Shown piece by piece: positions 8,605 to 17,616 of a stretch of DNA of 59,059 bases. Every line of letters begins with the position of its first letter. Position 1 is the first letter of the stretch. The position numbers and the translations under genes are program-made. Location of the stretch: the NCBI GenBank assembly GCA_013791785.1, contig VMTD01000041.1, forward strand, positions 1 through 59,059, written 5' to 3'. Under the pieces are notes generated by a model. It was given only the letters and a program-made list of their open reading frames with translations. It made no database searches and had not been told where the DNA came from. This DNA is from Methanobacteriota archaeon. Its GTDB lineage: Archaea > Thermoplasmatota > Thermoplasmata > SG8-5.

Positions 8605-9994
8605 TTTTCCACTTCACATCGTCGGCCGTGTCCTGGATCTCGATGCCCAGCTCCTTCAGCCGGTCGCGTATCTCGTCGGCCAGCTTGAAATTCTTCTCCG
8701 CACGGGCTTTCTGGCGTATATCGATTATGACGTCCATCAGCGGCGCCATCATGTGGTCCTGGGTGCCTTTCTCGAATTTGAAAATCGACAGAATCTCATC
8801 GTATATCTTGAATGTGGAAATTATCTCATCCAGCGAGGATTTTTTTGAGCCTGATTCCAGGTACTTATTTACTTCTCTGGAGAACTCGAATATTGAGGCA
8901 ATGGCATCCCGGGTGTTGAAATCCTCGTCCATGGCGGCGTCGAATTTTGCGACCGATTCCCTGGCAACCTGGGCGAACGCATCCTCTCCTTCTATCGCAT
9001 TCTCTGCATCGGCCAGCACACTGTCCAGCGTGTTCTGCATGCGCCCCAGGGCCTGTGCGGCCTCCTCCAGCGCTTTCTGGTTGAAATCTATGGGCTTGCG
9101 GTAATGTGTGTTCAGCAGGAAGAACCTCACAACCAGCGGGTCATACTGCTTCACGACGTCTTTTATGGTGAAGAAATTGTTCAGTGACTTGGACATCTTC
9201 TCGTCGCCAACGTTCATGAGGCCGCCGTGGAGCCAGTACTTGACGAACGTTTTATCTGATAGCGCTTCGGACTGCATTATCTCGTTCTCGTGATGGGGAA
9301 AAACCAGTTCGGTACCGCCGCCGTGGAGCTCGAAACTCTCGCCCAGGTATTTCATTGACATGACCGAGCACTCGATATGCCATCCGGGCCGGCCTTCCGA
9401 CCAGGGGGATTCCCAGAACGGCTCTTCCGGTTTTTTATTCTTCCACAGAACAAAATCAAGCGGACCCCTCTTCCTCTCGTCAACCGCGACCCTGGCACCG
9501 GCCAGCATATCGTCACGCTTGCGATGGGACAGTTTGCCGAACTCGGCAACTGCCATGACATCGAAATAAACCTCGCCGCCGGACTCATATGCAAATCCCT
9601 TGTCGATAAGTTTCTGAATCGCCTCGATAATCTCCTTCATGTGATGGCTGGCCACCGGGTAAATATTTGCTTTCTTCACTCCGAGCTTTCCCATGTCCTT
9701 GTGATATTCGCCGATGTAACGTTCGGTAAGTTCGTCCAGCGGAATCCCCAGCTTTATCGTGCGTTCGATGCAATGGTCCTCGATGTCGGTGAAATTGATG
9801 ACGTACGTAACATCATAACCCTTCCGCACCAGGTGCCGCCTTATGACGTCGAAAGTGACCGCCGATTTCGCGTGTCCCATGTGGCTGTCGTCATAGGTGT
9901 TGATGCCGCAGACGTACATGCCGACCTTATTCCCATTAATCGGTTGGAATTCCTCCATCTGGCCAATCATCGTGTTATGGACTCTGAGTACCAT
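8585..9994 (-). CDS. cysS: Cysteinyl-tRNA synthetase
   Basis: 'YVCGINTYDDSHMGHAKSAVTFDVIRRHL', 'WHIECSVMSMKYLG', 'KMSKSLNNF' (KMSKS); start taken at ATG 9994 because ORF-track position 10015 is a TTG. Confidence 0.93.
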   Translation of the reverse strand: MVLRVHNTMIGQMEEFQPINGNKVGMYVCGINTYDDSHMGHAKSAVTFDVIRRHLVRKGYDVTYVINFTDIEDHCIERTIKLGIPLDELTERYIGEYHKDMGKLGVKKANIYPVASHHMKEIIEAIQKLIDKGFAYESGGEVYFDVMAVAEFGKLSHRKRDDMLAGARVAVDERKRGPLDFVLWKNKKPEEPFWESPWSEGRPGWHIECSVMSMKYLGESFELHGGGTELVFPHHENEIMQSEALSDKTFVKYWLHGGLMNVGDEKMSKSLNNFFTIKDVVKQYDPLVVRFFLLNTHYRKPIDFNQKALEEAAQALGRMQNTLDSVLADAENAIEGEDAFAQVARESVAKFDAAMDEDFNTRDAIASIFEFSREVNKYLESGSKKSSLDEIISTFKIYDEILSIFKFEKGTQDHMMAPLMDVIIDIRQKARAEKNFKLADEIRDRLKELGIEIQDTADDVKWKIIRTSR

Positions 9995-10149
9995 GCCGCA
10001 TCGCTCCGGAGGCAATCATGGGGAGATGGTATAAAAATGTGTCCTCGGATAAATGCGAATGCAAGGCGAGATATGGGGGAGGTGCGCGGGGGGACGGGGG
10101 AAGCGCGATAGATGTTTAGCCTTGCCAAAGAAAGCGGCTCCGGCACCGC

Positions 10150-10300
10150 CCTGGCCAATCATGCCCCGTCTGAATTGGAACTTTTTGATATCTGGAGGGC
10201 GGGGTATTCGCCATCGAATTTGGAAAATTCGATGTCGTGTGACACGATTACCGCATCATCTCTTTAAAGCCTCGCCTGTAAGGGCGGGGTTAGCTTAAAT
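10150..10300 (+). repeat. Structured GC-hairpin repeat
   Basis: CATGCCCCGTCTGAATTG...GCCATCGAATTTGGAAAATTCGATGTCGTGTGACACGATTACCGCATCATCTCTTTAAAGCCTCGCCTGTAAGGGCGGGGTTAGC. Confidence 0.8.
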
Positions 10301-10646
10301 CGGCGTACAAAGTGGCCAAGAAGCTGGTTCCAACGTTCGACCCGAATATGCAACGGGTTCCGGACGTTTGCACCCAACATGCGACGCGAATCTACAAAGA
10401 AAAGCATCCTGTGCAAGATCCGCGTAATATGTTTCGCCCGGCATGCGAGGGCCGGGCGAGTACCTGGCACCCCGGGGCAAGCCCCGAGGTTTAACAATAT
10501 ACAGAAGCTGTGTATCACCCAGAATGTTTACAAAATGTAACCCCGCCCTCACAGGCGGGGCATGCTGCTGGCAGTCTCATCGTGTATAGATTGGATTGCC
10601 CTTGTAGCCGATTAAAGCATCTGGCAGATTGTGATATCTGTCAGAA

Positions 10647-10919
10647 TTATTTTGTCCAACGGAACTCATCGATTGGCAGTGCCAGCGATGTCTTGCACGT
10701 TACCGATGACGCGATATGACAAACAAATTCAACTGCCTGTTTCTCATCCTGGGTCTCGAAAATTATGATGGCATCCGGCTCGCCGAACAGCCCCAGGAAT
10801 TCGCGGACTTTGACGCCGTCCGGGATTTTCAATCTCTTGAGCGAGCGTATCGTGTCCTCGAACTTTCCCTCGTTGGCATGGATTGTTGTAACGAAAATCA
10901 TTGTTTCACCTTTTTTCAA
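10647..10919 (-). CDS. Small Lrp/AsnC-ligand-binding-like (dimeric alpha/beta barrel) protein
   Basis: 90 aa, 'MIFVTTIHANEGKFEDTIRSLKRL...VREFLGLFGEPDAIIIFETQDEKQAVEFV' resembles RAM/GYD-type folds. Confidence 0.55.
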   Translation of the reverse strand: MKKGETMIFVTTIHANEGKFEDTIRSLKRLKIPDGVKVREFLGLFGEPDAIIIFETQDEKQAVEFVCHIASSVTCKTSLALPIDEFRWTK

Positions 10920-10950
10920 TATAGTCGGAACCGGTATTTAAGGCTGCCTA

Positions 10951-11153
10951 GGATTGACGATTTTCGATTTGGGGATTGTAGATTGTAGATGTATGACGAT
11001 TGTAGATTTAGAGATTGTAGATTGTAGATTTACGACGGATTGACGACGTTGCATATTCCCAGCACAAATCTAAAATCTAAAATCTAAGATCTAAAATACG
11101 GTTGGGCATTCTGCCAGCAAAAATCTAAAATCTAAAATCTAAGATCTAAAATC
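10951..11153 (-). repeat. TTTTAGA/TCTACAA heptad repeat family, copy
   Basis: ACGATTTTCGATTTGGGGATTGTAGATTGTAGAT...TCTAAAATCTAAAATCTAAGATCTAAAAT. Confidence 0.85.
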
Positions 11154-11159
11154 CGTGTC

Positions 11160-11501
11160 TCAGGATATCAGCTTCTTCAGCCTCATGACATCGTCAATGC
11201 TGGCATCAAACTTCAACCGTTTGGTGGCCCAGGCCTTCATTGGCTTGAGCTGGCCTGTGAAAAGCTGCTTGAAATCATCCGTTGTGGCGTGTAGCGTTAT
11301 CTCCGCTGTTTCCAGCTTTCCGCGCTTGAAATCCTTTATCTCGCCTTTGTCCAGTATAAAGCTGAAGCCCTCGTTGTCAGTTGTATCGACATTAACATTT
11401 CTGACGACTTCCTTTAGATCGTTCCTCAACTCTTCATCTTCGGCGATCTTGGCCTTGAACTTTTCAATCGCGTTCTTTATGTGTCCTTCCAGTTCGTCCA
11501 T
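11160..11501 (-). CDS. SCP2 sterol-binding-like domain protein
   Basis: 'FSFILDKGEIKDFKRGKLETAEITLHATTDDFKQLFTGQLKPMKAWATKRLKFDASIDDVMRLKKLI' matches the SCP2 pattern. Confidence 0.75.
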   Translation of the reverse strand: MDELEGHIKNAIEKFKAKIAEDEELRNDLKEVVRNVNVDTTDNEGFSFILDKGEIKDFKRGKLETAEITLHATTDDFKQLFTGQLKPMKAWATKRLKFDASIDDVMRLKKLIS

Positions 11502-11505
11502 GTTC

Positions 11506-12189
11506 TCATTCCTCGTATTTGTCTATCCTGGTCATGCTCAACTCGCTTATTATTCTATCCACGGTCTTCCATGACCTCCTGGTGTGGGGCGGCATCTCGC
11601 CGTGCTCCGTGTACCAGCTCTTGAGAAAATTTATTGTTTTGGGGTCAGACGGATAACCGCTGCCGATGTCCTGGCCCAGTTCCTCCTTTATCTCCTCTAT
11701 CATGGCATCCCGACGGGTCTTGGCCACAATGCTGGCTGCCGAAACGACCGGATAAAGGTCATCGGCACCGTGCTTGGAGATTATCTTGACCTTGCCGCCC
11801 AGTTCATTCGATATGTATTTCGCGAAAACCTCCTCGTTGGTGTCGGCAGCGTCAACGTAAGCAATTTTTCCGCCCAATTTCTCTATCACCGTGGCGAACA
11901 GCTTGGATTCCATGACATTCATTGTCATGCTCTGCCGAAGAACATCGATGTCATCCGCACTGGCCGTTACGATTTCGTACCGCGAAACAGCCATCACCTC
12001 CTTCACAAGCTGCTCTCGCCTTGCCGGGGTGAGTCTCTTCGAATCGCGGACCCCGATCCTCATCAGTTCGGTATCGTCATCCACCAGCACTCCGGCGACG
12101 ACTATCGGGCCCATTACCGGGCCGCGGCCTGCCTCGTCCACGCCGCAAATTGGACCTACTTTGGGTGCAAAATCATCAAGTGTACGCAT
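11506..12189 (-). CDS. rnhB: Ribonuclease HII
   Basis: 'GVDEAGRGPVMGPIVVAGV', 'DSKRLT', 'SKHGADDLYPVVSAASIVAKTRRD'. Confidence 0.93.
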   Translation of the reverse strand: MRTLDDFAPKVGPICGVDEAGRGPVMGPIVVAGVLVDDDTELMRIGVRDSKRLTPARREQLVKEVMAVSRYEIVTASADDIDVLRQSMTMNVMESKLFATVIEKLGGKIAYVDAADTNEEVFAKYISNELGGKVKIISKHGADDLYPVVSAASIVAKTRRDAMIEEIKEELGQDIGSGYPSDPKTINFLKSWYTEHGEMPPHTRRSWKTVDRIISELSMTRIDKYEE

Positions 12190-12247
12190 TGGCGCGTAAT
12201 CATGTTCTTAATATAAAAACCCATAATGATGGAGTAAGTGTTCAGGC

Positions 12248-12353
12248 TTCTGAAATTTTAGATTTTAGAACTTAGATTTTAGATTTTTGTTGAGAATGCG
12301 TTACGCCGTCACCGTCGTAAATCTACAATCTAAAATCGTAAATCTACAATCGC
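12248..12353 (+). repeat. TTTTAGA/TCTACAA heptad repeat family, copy
   Basis: TTCTGAAATTTTAGATTTTAGAACTTAGATTTTAGAT...CGTCGTAAATCTACAATCTAAAATCG. Confidence 0.85.
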
Positions 12354-12389
12354 CACTCCTTCATTTCACTGTATACTTACATAATTATA

Positions 12390-12530
12390 TCAGGTTTCAC
12401 TGGCATAAAGCGCTTCGAGCCAGGTTTTCAGGACTTCGATGCCGGCGTCTCCGCTAAGCCAGCGTTTGAGCGGTTCGTGCATCTCCGGGAATGGTCTGGC
12501 GGCGTATTCCCTGCGGTCCCTGTACATCAT
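12390..12530 (-). CDS. Possible small protein of 46 aa (not in the ORF track)
   Basis: My translation of the minus strand: MMYRDRREYAARPFPEMHEPLKRWLSGDAGIEVLKTWLEALYASET*; coding-like composition in an otherwise unassigned gap. Confidence 0.4.
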   Translation of the reverse strand: MMYRDRREYAARPFPEMHEPLKRWLSGDAGIEVLKTWLEALYASET

Positions 12531-12667
12531 TAAATTCACCAATAGTGATTATCTTTCGGGAAGTACTAGTAGTTGCTGAACCAGTTATCAATATTGAAAG
12601 TCAAACTTAAACAAAGTTTATCTACTTTCAGTCTTTCTCTGGCTGGAAGGCACACCTTCAGTACATT

Positions 12668-13726
12668 GTGAGGATGGATAAAATGGAATATAAATTGAGA
12701 TGGGATAAAAGCACCTGGCTTATTGCACTTGTTGTATCGGGAATCATTGGGGTTGGCATACTACTAATGAGCTACAGAGGACTGGGCGAGGCCTGGCACA
12801 ATGCCTACTATGTTCCATTGCTGGGTTACTATGTCGTGCTGTCAATATGCCAGAGCCATTATTTTAAGGTCAAGCCTGAACCTAGCTGGAACGGGCTTGC
12901 AAGGCAATGGGTGTCCATCACCGGCGCAGTTTTCATGTTCTATGGGCATGAATTTCTTATGAAGGATGTCATGGGAATTTCCTCGGGTGCCGAATTGATG
13001 TCCAGCCAGTTCATGTTCATAGTCCTTGGTTTCTTCTTCTTCGGGATGGACGATTTCATGTTCAAGGGCCAGCTGTCAAAGTGGTTGAAACACGATGCCC
13101 TCAAGGCCATATTCTGGTATGTCATGATGTGGATATTCTGGTTTGTTCTGTTCGCATTACCCTGGAGCCTTGTCGGCGCCCTGGGTGACTTCAATGATGT
13201 TAGATTGTTCTGGTTCCTGGGTTCATTCCAGTGGGTAATAATGATGTCCATGATGATTGCCATCACATGGCGTGATTATCTCGAAACGATCAAGTTCAAG
13301 AACAATATCGACCGCGGAATCAAACTTCTCACGTTCTCATTGCTGGCCGGTTTCGTCATTGCATTCATGTGCTACCAGATTGTGAATTCCCTTGTCCCGG
13401 GCATCGCAGAGGCCGACAAGTGGCATCATGTTCTGTACATGGGCACATATCCGCTCATACCGATTATCCTGTTCGGAATATATTCAAATCACTTCAACCA
13501 TGTGAAGAATGAGTTCAAGAAAGCCCAGTTCAGGACACTGTGGATTGCGGCCTGGGTAATCGCAGGCTGGATAATATTCCGGCTGGTAATCGCGCCGTCC
13601 GGACTCTTCGGGGACCATCCCTGGTGGCATCACTTCGATCTGGTGTTCAACTTCACGATATCAATAATAGCACTAAGCCATCACTGGTTCTGCGGCCGCA
13701 TAGGATTCATGAAGCCCAAGAAATAG
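12668..13726 (+). CDS. Polytopic membrane protein, unknown function
   Basis: 352 aa with about 9 hydrophobic segments; no recognised family motif. Confidence 0.7.
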   Translation: MRMDKMEYKLRWDKSTWLIALVVSGIIGVGILLMSYRGLGEAWHNAYYVPLLGYYVVLSICQSHYFKVKPEPSWNGLARQWVSITGAVFMFYGHEFLMKDVMGISSGAELMSSQFMFIVLGFFFFGMDDFMFKGQLSKWLKHDALKAIFWYVMMWIFWFVLFALPWSLVGALGDFNDVRLFWFLGSFQWVIMMSMMIAITWRDYLETIKFKNNIDRGIKLLTFSLLAGFVIAFMCYQIVNSLVPGIAEADKWHHVLYMGTYPLIPIILFGIYSNHFNHVKNEFKKAQFRTLWIAAWVIAGWIIFRLVIAPSGLFGDHPWWHHFDLVFNFTISIIALSHHWFCGRIGFMKPKK

Positions 13727-13768
13727 AAAGGGTTTTAATAGGCCGATTCAATAATCTGAGGCGGGAAT

Positions 13769-14653
13769 ATGAAACTAGATGAACATCTGGCAGAGTGCGA
13801 CAGCGACCTGAGACGGCTCATTATTGCTATAGGGAATACTTGCAAGACCATAAAAAAAGGATTTGCCAGTCGCCAATCCTGCTCGGATACCGAGAACGTT
13901 TACGGCGAAAAACAAATGGCTCTCGACAAGTGGGCCGATGAGGTTCTCATCGCGGACCTGAAGGCTTCCGGACTGGTGAAGTATCTCGCTTCGGAGGAGC
14001 AGCCCGAAATACTTGAATTTGATTCTGCCGGTAACTTTGGCGTCACCATGGACCCCCTGGACGGCTCGTCCCTTATCGGGGTGAACCTGGCCGTGGGAAC
14101 CATCATCGGGATTTACAGGGGTAATGTTCTGGCACCCGGAAACACCATGGTCGGCGCGATGTATGTTTTGTATGGCCCGCTGACCACCCTCACTTACACG
14201 GTGAAGAAAGGCGTCCACGAATTTGTGCTGGATACGTCAGGAAATTTCATCCTGCAGGAAGAAAATATCCGCATCCCGGATGGCAAGATTTTTGCACCCG
14301 GCGCATTGCGAAAGGAGTATCTCCCGGGCCACCTGAAATGGATTGAGGCCCTGGAGTCGGAAGGGTACAAGATACGCTTCAGCGGTTCGTTCGTCGCCGA
14401 CGTTCACCAGATACTTCACAAGGGCGGCGTCTTCACCTACCCCGGCTACAGGGGAAAGGAAAAAGGCAAGCTTCGGTTGCTGTTCGAGGCAAACCCCATG
14501 GGGTTCGTGGTCGCGCAGGCAGGCGGCGCAACCAGCCACGGCACCGGGGACATACTCACGGTAATGCCGGAAAGCGTCAACCAGCGCATACCAATCTACA
14601 TCGGCGGAAAGAGGGAAATCCAACTCATCGAGAAGATAAACAAGGAGGCATGA
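13769..14653 (+). CDS. fbp: Class I fructose-1,6-bisphosphatase
   Basis: 'TMDPLDGSSLIGVNLAVGTIIGIY' (metal/substrate motif), 'KIRFSGSFVADVHQILHKGGVFTYPGY'. Confidence 0.9.
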   Translation: MKLDEHLAECDSDLRRLIIAIGNTCKTIKKGFASRQSCSDTENVYGEKQMALDKWADEVLIADLKASGLVKYLASEEQPEILEFDSAGNFGVTMDPLDGSSLIGVNLAVGTIIGIYRGNVLAPGNTMVGAMYVLYGPLTTLTYTVKKGVHEFVLDTSGNFILQEENIRIPDGKIFAPGALRKEYLPGHLKWIEALESEGYKIRFSGSFVADVHQILHKGGVFTYPGYRGKEKGKLRLLFEANPMGFVVAQAGGATSHGTGDILTVMPESVNQRIPIYIGGKREIQLIEKINKEA

Positions 14654-14654
14654 A

Positions 14655-15785
14655 ATGTACGAACCGATACCGGGAGACATAATGTTCAGGAGTCTGAAAG
14701 ATCAGGGTGCCATTATCATGGCGGCAAACGCCCGCATGACCCGTGGTGTGGCGCGAGGCATTTTCAGGGCCGCGCAGGACCTTGATGCGCCGGTAATGTT
14801 CGAAATTGCACGCTCCGAGTGCGATCAGAACGGCGGATACACTGGCATGAAACCTGCGGATTATGCAAGGCAAATCCAGATTGCGGCGGATGAAGTGAAG
14901 TTTGACATATGGGCCCTACACGCAGACCACATCACTGTAAAGAAAGGCACACCCGAGGACATTACCAATACCAAGGAACTCATAGATTTACAGGTTCAAG
15001 CCGGCTTCACCAGTTTCGCAATTGACGCATCCCATCTGTTCAATTTTAAAGGCGGAAATTTGAGAGAGGAGCTTGCGCTGAACATCGAGGTCACAACCGA
15101 ACTGGCCAAACATATAAAAAATAAAATGGGCGATAAATCCTTCGGGCTTGAGGTCGAGGTGGGTGAGATTGGAAAGGAGGGTGACAAGGGTAAGGTCGTT
15201 ACCACTCCAGACGAGGCAGTCACATTCATCAAAGCACTCAACGAGAACGGAATAGAACCGGACGTGCTGGCTATTGCGAACGGCACAATCCATGGAAATG
15301 TCTATGACGACAAGGGCAATCAAGTTGAACAGGTAGGCATCGACCTGGAACAAACAATGAACGTGGCCAGGGCGCTCAGGGAAATGGGCTCGCATGTGAG
15401 GATTGCCCAACATGGAATTACTGGCACACCCAGAGAGCTGATAAACACAATGTTCCCGAAGGGCGACATCATCAAAGGCAATGTCGCGACATTCTGGCAG
15501 AACATTGTACTCGACATTGTGAAGGTCTATGACCCTGACTTCTACAAGGAAATGTGGGACTGGACCATCAAAACTTACGGACCGAAAAATCCGGGAAAAT
15601 CAGAAGGATTGGTCTTCGGGAAGAATGTAAAGAACGCAATAGGTAATTTTTATATGCGTTTCCAGAACCTGGAATTTGAAGCGGTCGATACCATTGAAGC
15701 CCTGACTTATGCCGAAGCCAGGACATTCTTCAAGGCCTTCGGCGCCACAGGAACCGCTTGTATTGTCAGGGACGCCATGGAGTGA
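14655..15785 (+). CDS. Class II fructose-bisphosphate aldolase-like protein
   Basis: 'ALHADHIT', 'IDASHLF', 'EVEVGEIG', 'GTIHGNVY', 'IAQHGITG' in class II aldolase order; sits between fbp and tpiA. Confidence 0.8.
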   Translation: MYEPIPGDIMFRSLKDQGAIIMAANARMTRGVARGIFRAAQDLDAPVMFEIARSECDQNGGYTGMKPADYARQIQIAADEVKFDIWALHADHITVKKGTPEDITNTKELIDLQVQAGFTSFAIDASHLFNFKGGNLREELALNIEVTTELAKHIKNKMGDKSFGLEVEVGEIGKEGDKGKVVTTPDEAVTFIKALNENGIEPDVLAIANGTIHGNVYDDKGNQVEQVGIDLEQTMNVARALREMGSHVRIAQHGITGTPRELINTMFPKGDIIKGNVATFWQNIVLDIVKVYDPDFYKEMWDWTIKTYGPKNPGKSEGLVFGKNVKNAIGNFYMRFQNLEFEAVDTIEALTYAEARTFFKAFGATGTACIVRDAME

Positions 15786-15789
15786 GCAC

Positions 15790-16458
15790 ATGAGAACACC
15801 TCTTGTTGCAATAAACATGAAAACTTATCGGGAATGATCCGGCGCGAAGGGTATGAGCCTGACCGCACTGGTCCGGGAAGTGACAGAAGAAACAGGAAGA
15901 AACTTCGCAGTCGCACCCCAGCAATGCGACCTGGCCCTTTATGCGAATTCATTCGGCATTCCGGTCTTTGCCCAGCACGCGGATAACGTGAAACAGGGGA
16001 GCACCACCGGCCGAGTGACGCCGGAAGCCATCAAAGCCATCGGATGCGCAGGCACGCTCATCAATCATTCCGAGTACCGAATTTCCGCGGCGGACGTTGA
16101 AGCACTGGTGTCCAGATGTAAGGAACTCGGCCTCATAACAATCGTCTGCACGAAAGACGCCGAGGAAAGCCGGGCATATGCAAAATTCAATCCCGATTTC
16201 ATCGCGGTTGAGCCGCCGGAGCTCATCGGCGGCGATATTTCTGTCACCACGGCAAACCCCCAAATAGTATCCGATTCCGTGAAGCTGGTCAAGGAAGTTG
16301 CGCCTGAAGTGAAGGTCCTCTGTGGCGCCGGGGTGAAGAACGGCCGGGATGTGGCAAAGGCCATAGAACTTGGCGCTGACGGCGTCTTGCTGGCATCAGG
16401 CGTGGTGAAGGCCAAGGACCGGAAAGCGGTTCTGCTGGACCTGGTTAGTGGCATGTAA
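15790..16458 (+). pseudogene. tpiA: Triosephosphate isomerase with an in-frame TGA at 15835-15837 (ORF-track ORF begins at 15853)
   Basis: Frame from ATG 15790: MRTPLVAINMKTYRE*SGAKGMSLTALVREVTEETGRNFAVAPQQC...; same frame as the 15853 ORF and aligns with archaeal TIM N-termini (NxKTYxEATG). Confidence 0.85.
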
Positions 16459-16640
16459 ACTATCAGCCCCTAAAGGAGCTGGCGTTTGTTGCCAGGACTG
16501 GAAGTTTACCAGGGGCCATGCACCTAATTTATCAAAGCCAAATAGCTTTGATTTCATATGCGGGCATATGCACACGATGCATGGCGGGTCATGCATATGT
16601 CCACGATGCATGGCAGGTCATGCATACGAGCATGGCGGAT
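16455..16640 (+). repeat. Composite structured repeat: 55-bp terminal-IR module + CAAAGC/GCTTTG hairpin + 29-bp tandem repeats
   Basis: GTAAACTATCAGCCCC...GGACTGGAAGTTTAC, then ATCAAAGCCAAATAGCTTTGAT, then degenerate copies of CATATGCATGACCTGCCATGCATCGTGNN on the other strand; inverted relative to the copy at 54283..54486. Confidence 0.8.
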
Positions 16641-16713
16641 CTCTTTTTGTAATATTCGTGTAAATGGCCTCTCATCCCCGGCTTAAAAACCGGGGGGTTC
16701 CCGGCCTTTATCA

Positions 16714-17496
16714 CTAATCCAGATTCAAGGTCACATTCAGCTTCTTGGTCAAAACATTATCTCTGAGATTCATATTTGTAGCCAATAACTTTCCGTTTTC
16801 AATATCGTATATCATCAAGGATGGATATCCATTTCCTTTCAATCTTCTTGATGTGCTTGTACCACAGCTAATGAAATAAGTTCCTTCAAGATTCCATATC
16901 CAGTTCTTGTGCTTGTGTCCGGAAATGACCATATGAATTCCGCATTGCCGGATGATCTCAAGAACGTCACCAGCATCAGCAGGTATCTGGCGCTCCCTTC
17001 CTGTGCCAGGTATGGGGATAAGATGATGGTGCATCATGAGGATTTTCACCTTGCCCTTCACTGACATGGTCTCGCGTATTTTCGAATAATTGTGCCTTCC
17101 CACATTGCCATCATCCAGATCCGGTTCGCTGGAATCTATGCCCTGGATTACGACCGATTCATTTTCCCATACTGGGTGTCTGGGGCCAATTTTCTCTTCA
17201 AAAATCTTCCAACCATCGTTCCTGGCGTCATGATTGCCAGGGACAATAATATGATTATCAACATTGAATTGGGCAAAGTACTCTTCCCACATTTCATATT
17301 CATGGATATGGCCCTCGTTGATCAGGTCACCGGTTATTACAAGTAAATCAGGGTTCTGGCTGTTAACAAAATTAACGACTTTCTTTCCCCATTCCGGCTG
17401 GTAATTTGGGCTTGAAACATGCAGGTCCGATATGTGAATTATCTTCATGGTATCGAGCCGATAACGAGGGATTTCTATATCAATCTTCGTTTGCAT
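16714..17496 (-). CDS. Calcineurin-like metallophosphoesterase
   Basis: 'IHISDLHVS', 'VITGDLINEG', 'VPGNHDAR', 'MMHHHLIPI', 'VISGHKHKN'. Confidence 0.9.
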   Translation of the reverse strand: MQTKIDIEIPRYRLDTMKIIHISDLHVSSPNYQPEWGKKVVNFVNSQNPDLLVITGDLINEGHIHEYEMWEEYFAQFNVDNHIIVPGNHDARNDGWKIFEEKIGPRHPVWENESVVIQGIDSSEPDLDDGNVGRHNYSKIRETMSVKGKVKILMMHHHLIPIPGTGRERQIPADAGDVLEIIRQCGIHMVISGHKHKNWIWNLEGTYFISCGTSTSRRLKGNGYPSLMIYDIENGKLLATNMNLRDNVLTKKLNVTLNLD

Positions 17497-17616
17497 TTAC
17501 CGAGACTTTTTACTATTTTCGGGATTTTTTGCATCAAGCATGGATGCGCCATGAGCCAGTATATGTCTCAAAAGAAGGGTTGACACCATTTCCCGAATAA
17601 ATTAAAAAGTCTCCAT

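Noticed and set aside
10264-10552. Minus-strand ORFs of 84-85 aa
   Set aside because: Overlapping frames within GC-rich repeat sequence; likely not coding.
15835-15837. TGA in tpiA as selenocysteine
   Set aside because: Position is normally Ala/small, not Cys, in archaeal TIMs I know, and I see no evidence for a SECIS or Sec machinery; error, pseudogene or readthrough are kept as options.
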